Assembly (NCBI GenBank): GCA_003487005.1
Contig: DNFG01000505.1
Span: 1-6,925 of the forward strand
Source: Bryobacterales bacterium
GTDB lineage: Bacteria > Acidobacteriota > Terriglobia > Bryobacterales > Bryobacteraceae
Reading direction: 5' to 3'
DNA length: 6,925 bases
A program made the position numbers and the translations under genes. Shown here one piece after another: positions 1 to 4,986 of the stretch. Position 1 is the stretch's first letter; each line of letters starts with the position of its first letter. Below the pieces are notes generated by a model. That model had not been told where the DNA came from and did not search any database. It saw only the letters and a program-made list of their open reading frames with translations.

Positions 1-131
1 AGGAGATTGGGCAGGCGGCCAGGGAGCGTGTAGTAGGTTCTGAGTTCAAAGACGCGATTGGACTGCGCGGCGGCGGCGCCGGGGAGCGCGGCGGCGGCGG
101 CGGCGGAAAGGAGGAAGGAGGAGCGGGTCAT
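1..131 (-). CDS. NIPSNAP family protein, N-terminal fragment (runs off left edge)
   Basis: The first 43 codons of a minus-strand gene are visible and the rest lies outside the window. The product opens with an export signal: MTRSSFLL, then an Ala-rich hydrophobic core with two Ala runs, and a probable cleavage site after AAAA before QSN. The mature part begins with RVFELRTYYTLPGRLPNLL, which fits the opening beta strand of NIPSNAP-family proteins (FELRTY..pGk...ll), a dimeric alpha/beta-barrel fold. The biochemical role of bacterial secreted NIPSNAP proteins is not established. The ATG at 131 is preferred because AGGA lies 8 bases upstream; an in-frame ATG at 140 has no spaced ribosome site. 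It starts 31 bases after the stop of the secreted NTR-like gene on the same strand, so it is probably the third gene of that operon. The signal resembles a Tat signal (RRxFL) but has only one Arg, so Sec export is more likely. Family assignment rests on about 17 mature residues. Confidence 0.72.
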   Translation of the reverse strand, partial: MTRSSFLLSAAAAAALPGAAAAQSNRVFELRTYYTLPGRLPNL

Positions 132-162
132 GGGTGTCATCCTAACACCACTCGGGCCGGGC

Positions 163-1590
163 TTAGCGAGGCTCCTGCAGGGAAATTCGGTTCTCCGCTG
201 GTCTTCGCAGCCGGTGTTCGCGCATTAATTCACGCAGCCACTCCTCGTGCGCCTTGCTTCCGCGATCGAGCACCAGCCGCAGCAATCCGTCGCTCTGCGC
301 CGGGATCACCTCGACTGGCGCGCTGTAGAGTGGCTTCTCCGCCCGCAACAGCCCGCCAACGATGATGTAGCGCACCCCCTCGCACAGCCGCAGCCGTGCG
401 GGCGCGCCGCCGTCCAGCGGTGATGGCGACGCAAAGGCCGTTGCCGGTTGCCGCGGATCGACGATCTGCACGAACGGCCGCCAATGCTCCGGCACGGCGG
501 ATCCGTCCGCCAACTCGAGCCGGACTTCGAACTCGCGGACGACGAGCGGCTCCCCCATGGGCAGGTCGAACCTTTTCCGCTTGCGAGTTGGTCCCACTTC
601 GATCGTCTCCGCTCCCGCCTTACTGGCTACGCCGGGGAACCAGGTCGCCGGGTACGGCACCGCCTCGGACGGAAGGCTCTGCAGGTTCACTCCGAGGTGG
701 TAATAGCCAGGCCGGACGCCCGCGAACTCGAACCGCCCGTCCCGGTCTGTGCGTGTGGTGTAGGGCCTCAACCACGAGACTCCCGGCCCTTCGGCGGCGG
801 GCTCCAGATCGACTGGAACGCCCTCCAGCGTGAGTCCAGCGGGGCTGCGTAGCGTACCTTGCACTCGCAGGTCGGCCACCAGCGGAAGTTCCGCCTCCGC
901 ACAGCCCAGCGGCTTCAACTCCACCACCGCCGGCCCCTGTTCAGGCAGATAGCCGCGCTTCTCCGCGTTCACTTTGTAGTTGCCCGCTTCGAGTCCGGTG
1001 AACACCACCCGTCCGCTTCGATCCGTTCGTCCTCTCCGCCGGTCCTCCCCCCTCGCGATTTCCACCGTGACCCCGGCCGCCGGATAATCCGGACCGGCTT
1101 CATCCCCCTCCTCTTCTTCCTCCTCTTCCCTGTCCTCCCGATCGCCTTTGGGATCGTCAACGTAGCGCACCTGAACCTGCATGGAATTCACCACGACTCC
1201 CGCCGCGTAGAGTTCCAGGAAGGCGATGTCCTCATCCGCTTCCTCCACCGCCCGGCTTCGCGTGCAACCGCGCAGGGGCATGCTCTGCTTCGGGTCCCCG
1301 CTCGTGTACATCAGATACCGGCCGCCCACCTTGACCAGCGGACCATCGCACATCCTGGTGTCGTACAACACCACCACCCCGGTGGCTGTTCCCTTGTAGA
1401 CCCGCTCCACCTCCATGCGGACCTGATCGAACTGCGTGGGCTGGCTCTCGATTCCAATCACCTTTCCGATGAAAATCTGGTCGGAATACCCCACATACGC
1501 ACACGGCGCCTTGAGCGGCGCACATTCGCACGCCAAGCCCGGCAGCGCCGCCAGGGCAATCAAACCCAAGACCGCGCACACTGTCTTCAT
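163..1590 (-). CDS. Secreted protein with NTR/TIMP-like head and carboxypeptidase-regulatory-like repeats
   Basis: The 475-residue product has a Sec signal peptide (residues 1-20, hydrophobic core, LPGLA before C21). Residues 21-127 look like a bacterial NTR/TIMP-like module: CEC at 21-23, C30, the strand IFIGKVIGI at 39-47, VYKG at 64-67, C81, the strand RYLMY at 91-95, and C109. The conserved Cys residues probably form disulfides in the periplasm. Residues 149-164 are a very acidic linker with seven Glu in a row (155-161). Residues about 170-235 and 243-345 resemble carboxypeptidase-regulatory-like beta-sandwich modules; their hallmark strands are TDRSGRVVFTGLEAGNYKV and TDRDGRFEFAGVRPGYYHL. 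The C-terminal 100 residues are unassigned and end in a basic stretch. No catalytic motif is visible, so a binding or structural role at the cell surface is the most one can infer. The ATG at 1590 has GGAG 7 bases upstream. The gene starts 44 bases after the dehydrogenase stop and is probably co-transcribed with it. A lipoprotein form is less likely because GLAC does not fit the lipobox. Confidence 0.8.
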   Translation of the reverse strand: MKTVCAVLGLIALAALPGLACECAPLKAPCAYVGYSDQIFIGKVIGIESQPTQFDQVRMEVERVYKGTATGVVVLYDTRMCDGPLVKVGGRYLMYTSGDPKQSMPLRGCTRSRAVEEADEDIAFLELYAAGVVVNSMQVQVRYVDDPKGDREDREEEEEEEGDEAGPDYPAAGVTVEIARGEDRRRGRTDRSGRVVFTGLEAGNYKVNAEKRGYLPEQGPAVVELKPLGCAEAELPLVADLRVQGTLRSPAGLTLEGVPVDLEPAAEGPGVSWLRPYTTRTDRDGRFEFAGVRPGYYHLGVNLQSLPSEAVPYPATWFPGVASKAGAETIEVGPTRKRKRFDLPMGEPLVVREFEVRLELADGSAVPEHWRPFVQIVDPRQPATAFASPSPLDGGAPARLRLCEGVRYIIVGGLLRAEKPLYSAPVEVIPAQSDGLLRLVLDRGSKAHEEWLRELMREHRLRRPAENRISLQEPR

Positions 1591-1597
1591 CCCGGTT

Positions 1598-1623
1598 CTC
1601 CGAAATAAACCAGAGCCATTTCG
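1598..1623 (-). promoter_or_regulatory. Ribosome site with adjoining 6-bp inverted repeat before the NTR-like gene
   Basis: In the 44-base gap between the dehydrogenase stop and the ATG at 1590, the minus strand carries the perfect arms CGAAAT (1623-1618) and ATTTCG (1606-1601), separated by 11 bases. The second arm touches the Shine-Dalgarno GGAG at 1601-1598, which is 7 bases from the start. The ribosome site is solid. The hairpin is short and AT-rich, so it would be weak, and a regulatory role is only a possibility. The same spacer contains no U-rich tract, so it is not a convincing terminator, which fits read-through from the dehydrogenase. Confidence 0.45.
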
Positions 1624-1634
1624 CCCGAATTATT

Positions 1635-3707
1635 TCACTCCTCCAACGCGAACGCAACGTACGCGCCGGCGGAGGGGTTGCCCCATTTGCCTCCGCCCGC
1701 GGCGATGACGACGTACTGGCGGCCGTTGACCATGTAGGTGGCCGGGGTCGCGTTGCCCGCGGCGGGCAATTCGGCCTCCCAAAGCAGTTGGCCCGAGCGC
1801 TTGTCGAAGGCGCGGAATTTGCGGTCGACGTTCGTCGCCGCGATGAACAGCAGTCCGCCTTTGGTGACGACGGCGCCGCCGTAGTTTTCCGAGCCTGTGT
1901 CCTTCATCCCTTTGGCCGCCAGTTCGGGCCACTCGCCGAGCGGGATCCGCCAGGCGTACTCGCCCGTGTTCAGGTTGATCGCGCTGAGCGTGCCCCACGG
2001 CGGAGCGATGGCGGGATAACCGTCGGGATCGGTGAAACGGGCGTAGCCATCGAGCGCGTACTTCACCCAATGCGGCGGAAATTCCTTCGCCGGCAGCGTC
2101 ACCTTCCGGTCCTCGCCATCCAGCATCCAGGCCGACAGGGCGACCGTGGCCTCTTCCGGCAGATGGCTGAAGCCCGGCATCCGCCCGGCGCCTTCGCGGA
2201 TCACCTTCACCAGGTCGGCGTTCGTGCGCCGTCCGGCGAGTTGGTCGAGGGCGGGAAACTCGGGCGGACTGCCCTTCCGGTCGGCGCGGTGGCACGACGC
2301 GCACTCGGCCTTGTACAAGCCCGCCGCCGTCGTGTTCCGGGCCGGCGGGCGGCGTTCGATCAGTTTGATGATCCAGGCCATTTCGTTGGCGTTGACATAG
2401 AGCAGGCCGGTTTCGGCATCCCACGCCGCGCCGCCCCACTCGCCGCCGCCATCGAAGCCGGGCAGCAGCAACGTACCTTCGCGGCTTGGCGGTTCGAACT
2501 GCTCGCCATTGCGGTACTGGCGGAACTTCTCGAGGACGGCCGCGTGCGCGTCGGGGGTCCGGCGCGTGAGTAGATCTTCAGTCAATTTCTGCCGCGCGAA
2601 CGGCGCCGGCGCGAGCGGCAGCGGCTGTTTTTCCGCCAGTTTTTCGCCATCCACGGGTGATGCGGGGACCGCGACCTCCCGCCACGGGAACAGCGACTCG
2701 CCTGTCTCGCGGTCAAACACCCAGACATGGCCGGACTTCGTGATCTGCGCGACGGCATCGCGGCGGCGGCCGTCGCGGACGACCGTGACGAGCGTTGGCG
2801 GCGCGGGCAGATCGCGATCCCACACATCATGCCGCACGAACTGAAAATGCCAGCGGCGCCTGCCCGTGCGCGCGTCGAGTGCGATCAGCGAGTTGGCGAA
2901 GAGGTTGTCGCCGTGGCGGTCCGAGCCATAGAAATCGTAAGCGGCCGACCCCGTGGGCGCGAAGACCAGGCCGCGCTTCTCGTCGAGCGCGAGGCCGGCC
3001 CAGGCGTTCGCGCCGCCGGTGTGCTTCCAGGTTTCCGGCGGCCAGGTTTCGTAGCCGAAGTCGCCCGGGGCGGGGATGGTCCGGAAGGCCCATCGCTGCT
3101 TTCCCGTCTTCAACTCGAAGGCCCGGATGTATCCGGGCGCGGAGGGCGCGCCCTCCGGCACGATGGAGCCCACAATGAGCAGGTCGCGATAGACCACGCC
3201 GGGGGTCGAAATCGCCACGCTCAAGCCCTCGACGGGCCGCCCCAGGCCCTCGCGCAGATCGATCCGGCCGCCCTTACCGAACGACTGCACCGGCCGTCCG
3301 GACTTCGCGTCGAGCGCCCACAGCCACTGCCGCGCGCCCACGTAGATTCGCCCCTGCCAGTGGACGAGTCCCCGGCTTCGCTGCTTGCCGCGGACCTCCG
3401 CGCCCTCCCACGGGTCAAACGACCAGATCTCCCGCCCCGCCGCGGCATCGAGGGCAACAACACGCAATTTCGGTGTCGTGGCATACAGAACCCCGCCGAT
3501 CACGAGCGGATTGCACTGCATCTCCGAGTTCGGGAATGCATCGCCCGAATCGTAGCGCCACACTTCACGCAGGCGCGCGACGTTGGAGGTGTTGATCTGA
3601 TCGAGCGCCGAGAAGTGGGTCTGGTCCGCCGACCCGTGATAGGCCGGCCAGTCTGTCTGGGCCTGCATCATCGCGGCGGCGGCCGCGAACCAGAGAAGAA
3701 TCCGCAT
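1635..3707 (-). CDS. Periplasmic PQQ-dependent dehydrogenase (glucose dehydrogenase-like) with inserted cytochrome c domain
   Basis: This quinoprotein probably oxidises a sugar or alcohol in the periplasm with PQQ and passes electrons to its own heme c. From the ATG it has 690 residues: a signal peptide (MRILLWF, an Ala core, cut after MQA), then [19 protein letters not shown], the usual family opening. Propeller-blade motifs of the ALDA..GR..W.F type recur near residues 85, 131, 196, 276, 330, 428, 576 and 633. [12 protein letters not shown] (293-304) and K324 match the Asp/Lys pair of membrane glucose dehydrogenase (D466 and K493 in E. coli), with the same 27-residue spacing. Unlike the E. 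coli enzyme it lacks N-terminal membrane helices. Its only cysteines are C65 and the two heme cysteines, so the adjacent-Cys disulfide of methanol-type enzymes is absent. The substrate is not certain. The ATG at 3707 is chosen over an in-frame GTG at 3716 because it lies 7 bases from a -10-like box and the GTG has no ribosome site. It probably leads an operon with the two downstream secreted proteins. Confidence 0.93.
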   Translation of the reverse strand: MRILLWFAAAAAMMQAQTDWPAYHGSADQTHFSALDQINTSNVARLREVWRYDSGDAFPNSEMQCNPLVIGGVLYATTPKLRVVALDAAAGREIWSFDPWEGAEVRGKQRSRGLVHWQGRIYVGARQWLWALDAKSGRPVQSFGKGGRIDLREGLGRPVEGLSVAISTPGVVYRDLLIVGSIVPEGAPSAPGYIRAFELKTGKQRWAFRTIPAPGDFGYETWPPETWKHTGGANAWAGLALDEKRGLVFAPTGSAAYDFYGSDRHGDNLFANSLIALDARTGRRRWHFQFVRHDVWDRDLPAPPTLVTVVRDGRRRDAVAQITKSGHVWVFDRETGESLFPWREVAVPASPVDGEKLAEKQPLPLAPAPFARQKLTEDLLTRRTPDAHAAVLEKFRQYRNGEQFEPPSREGTLLLPGFDGGGEWGGAAWDAETGLLYVNANEMAWIIKLIERRPPARNTTAAGLYKAECASCHRADRKGSPPEFPALDQLAGRRTNADLVKVIREGAGRMPGFSHLPEEATVALSAWMLDGEDRKVTLPAKEFPPHWVKYALDGYARFTDPDGYPAIAPPWGTLSAINLNTGEYAWRIPLGEWPELAAKGMKDTGSENYGGAVVTKGGLLFIAATNVDRKFRAFDKRSGQLLWEAELPAAGNATPATYMVNGRQYVVIAAGGGKWGNPSAGAYVAFALEE
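2112..2333 (-). other. Cytochrome c domain inside the PQQ dehydrogenase
   Basis: Residues about 459-532 of the dehydrogenase form a mono-heme cytochrome c module. The heme-binding motif is CASCH at residues 469-473 (bases 2303-2289), within [15 protein letters not shown]. The likely sixth ligand is M510 in GRMPGF, 37 residues after the heme His, and the module closes with the helix [10 protein letters not shown]. Propeller sequence resumes after it ([16 protein letters not shown]), so the domain is inserted between blades rather than fused at either end. It would accept electrons from PQQ within the same chain. Confidence 0.92.
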
Positions 3708-3714
3708 TCCGTCC

Positions 3715-3720
3715 ACTATA
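3715..3720 (-). promoter_or_regulatory. Candidate -10 box for the PQQ dehydrogenase operon (leaderless)
   Basis: The minus strand reads TATAGT, one mismatch from TATAAT, and its last base lies 7 bases before the ATG at 3707. A transcript would therefore begin at or next to the start codon. A weak GGA lies 4 bases from that ATG, but it would not be in such a transcript. A -35 candidate is poor (TTCAGG at 3742-3737, inside the divergent gene). The box is read directly from sequence; the promoter function is inferred. Confidence 0.5.
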
Positions 3721-3724
3721 CAAT
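3719..3724 (+). promoter_or_regulatory. Candidate -10 box for the ABM monooxygenase gene (leaderless or near-leaderless)
   Basis: The plus strand reads TACAAT, one mismatch from consensus, ending 9 bases before the ATG at 3734. No Shine-Dalgarno-like sequence is present in those 9 bases, which is what a leaderless or near-leaderless message would show. It shares two base pairs with the opposing -10-like box, so the two promoters would compete for polymerase. No clear -35 hexamer is visible at 16-18 bases upstream. Confidence 0.45.
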
Positions 3725-3733
3725 CGAACTACG

Positions 3734-4033
3734 ATGCCTGAACCGCTTTTGACCGTTGTTGCCGAGTTGAATGCCGCCCCCGGCAAGGAGTCCGAACTGC
3801 GCGATGCCCTGCTTGCGCTGATCGCGCCGACGCGCGTCGAAGACGGGTGTGTCCAGTACGACCTGCATGAATCGACGGACACGCCTGGCCAGTTCGTCTT
3901 CTATGAAAACTGGACGTCGCGCGATCACCTCGACCGCCACCTGGCCTCACCGCATCTGGAGGCCGTGAAGCCCCGGTTTGGGGAACTGCTGGCGGCGCCG
4001 CCGCGGATCCTGACCTACACGCGCATCGGCTGA
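3734..4033 (+). CDS. ABM-domain monooxygenase (putative quinol monooxygenase, YgiN-like)
   Basis: This 99-residue protein is a single antibiotic-biosynthesis-monooxygenase (ABM) domain with a ferredoxin-like fold that normally forms dimers. It shows the family pattern in order: the strand LLTVVAELNAAPGKESELRDAL at the N-terminus, the hallmark EDGCVQYDLHES (36-47), FVFYENWTS (54-62), and the helix with HLASPHL (69-75), with C39 in the usual place. Family members include the quinol monooxygenase YgiN and cofactor-free oxygenases, and many have no known substrate. No signal peptide is seen, so it is cytoplasmic. Length is typical and complete. The only plausible start is the ATG at 3734; it has no ribosome site and sits close behind a -10-like box. 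It is divergent from the PQQ dehydrogenase and converges with the kinase gene. A link to quinone chemistry with the dehydrogenase is tempting but unproven. Confidence 0.9.
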   Translation: MPEPLLTVVAELNAAPGKESELRDALLALIAPTRVEDGCVQYDLHESTDTPGQFVFYENWTSRDHLDRHLASPHLEAVKPRFGELLAAPPRILTYTRIG

Positions 4034-4036
4034 GCG

Positions 4037-4984
4037 TTACTTTTCATCCGGCACGCCCCGCAGCACGGCGGTGACCCCGGCAATGCGGAATGCCTCGATC
4101 AGTGCGCCGGCGGCGGGTCCGTACTGCGGCGGCCCCACTTCATTGCCCGCCTGTGAACGGACGATGGTCTCGAACTTCGTCCGCACGCGCTCCGTCCGGA
4201 ACACCCCGCCGATGTACGACACCCGCGCCGCCTCGGTGGGCGCGAAGATCATTTTGCGCGCCGCCATGGTGATGGAAGCCAACTGCTGCCCGGCCACGTC
4301 CAGAATGTCGCCCGCGATCAGATCGCCCGCGGCCGCCGCGCGCTCGACCAACGGCGAGAGCGCCGCGATCTTCGGGCGAGGGAAGGCGGGCGTGTAGAAG
4401 CGGTGGAGCAGATCGTTCGCGGTGGTTGCGCCGGTGGCTTCGAGCAGCATGGCGTGCAGCATGGTTTCCGGTCCCCAGCCTTCTTCCTGCCGCAGGGCGG
4501 CCCGCAGGGCCTGGCGGGTCAGATCGAAACCGCCGCCTTCATCGCCGTAGACATAGCCCCAGCCACCGACCCGTGCGATCTTTCCAGCGGCGTTCCTTCC
4601 ATAACTGATCGAACCCGTGCCCGCGATCGTAATCACGCCTGGCGCGCCGGCGGTGGCGCCGGAGAGAGCGATGAGGGCGTCGTTGGTGACGAGTGCGTGG
4701 CGGATGGTGAACAGTTGATGGACCAGCGCCTCCTTGTCGGCCGGCCCTCCGGAAAAGCCCAGACAGGCGCCCTCAAACTCGGTCCCGTCGTCCAACCCTG
4801 CCTCCTCGAGCGCCTGGGTCACGCAACCGCCGATCGCGGCATTGAACTTCGTGCGCGCCTCGTCGGCCGACACGTGATTGCACGGCCCGCCGCGGCCCAT
4901 CCCCAACACCTGCCCGGTTTCGTTGGCCACCAGAGCCGTGGTGCTCGACTGCCCGCCGTCCACTCCGAGAAAATAAAGCGCCAT
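4037..4984 (-). CDS. N-acetylglucosamine kinase family protein (BadF/BadG/BcrA/BcrD ATPase family)
   Basis: This 315-residue cytoplasmic kinase of the ASKHA fold probably phosphorylates N-acetylglucosamine or a related amino sugar. The phosphate-1 loop is LGVDGGQSSTTALVAN near the N-terminus (DGG at 9-11). VTND (99-102) places D102 where this family has its catalytic Asp. AGTGS (121-125) is the phosphate-2 loop, GGWGYVYGDEGGGF (140-153) matches the sugar-binding segment of NAGK enzymes, YIGGVF (257-262) is the adenosine region, and GPAAGALIEA lies near the end. The length fits bacterial members. Glucosamine kinase (GspK) and N-acetylmuramate kinase (MurK) are in the same family and cannot be excluded. 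ATG at 4984 is preferred over an in-frame GTG at 4990 because GGAG (4993-4990) is 5 bases away. It begins 2 bases after the stop of the glycosyltransferase gene, so translation is probably coupled. Its stop lies 3 bases from that of the convergent monooxygenase gene. Confidence 0.9.
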   Translation of the reverse strand: MALYFLGVDGGQSSTTALVANETGQVLGMGRGGPCNHVSADEARTKFNAAIGGCVTQALEEAGLDDGTEFEGACLGFSGGPADKEALVHQLFTIRHALVTNDALIALSGATAGAPGVITIAGTGSISYGRNAAGKIARVGGWGYVYGDEGGGFDLTRQALRAALRQEEGWGPETMLHAMLLEATGATTANDLLHRFYTPAFPRPKIAALSPLVERAAAAGDLIAGDILDVAGQQLASITMAARKMIFAPTEAARVSYIGGVFRTERVRTKFETIVRSQAGNEVGPPQYGPAAGALIEAFRIAGVTAVLRGVPDEK

Positions 4985-4986
4985 CG

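Noticed and set aside
62..117. GCC/GGC repeats as a microsatellite or CRISPR-like repeat
   Set aside because: They are Ala codons of the NIPSNAP signal peptide; there are no spaced repeats.
1528..1533. Lipoprotein signal (C21) in the NTR-like protein
   Set aside because: The residues before the Cys are GLA, lacking the usual Leu/Val/Ile at -3, and C21 fits better as the first conserved Cys of the NTR-like domain.
859..1608. A 249-codon open frame on the plus strand
   Set aside because: It is antisense to the secreted NTR-like gene, has no ribosome site that I can see and a composition of reverse-strand type (His/Arg/Pro rich).
1591..1634. Rho-independent terminator between the dehydrogenase and the NTR-like gene
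   Set aside because: The only inverted repeat is 6 bp and AT-rich, with no U-tract after it, and it abuts the next ribosome site.
3708..3716. GTG at 3716 as the start of the PQQ dehydrogenase
   Set aside because: It has no Shine-Dalgarno sequence and lies within the proposed -10 region; the ATG at 3707 gives a cleaner signal peptide beginning MRILLWF.
2727..3752. A 341-codon open frame on the plus strand
   Set aside because: It is antisense to the PQQ dehydrogenase, shows no recognisable motif, and would run over the divergent promoter and into the ABM gene start.
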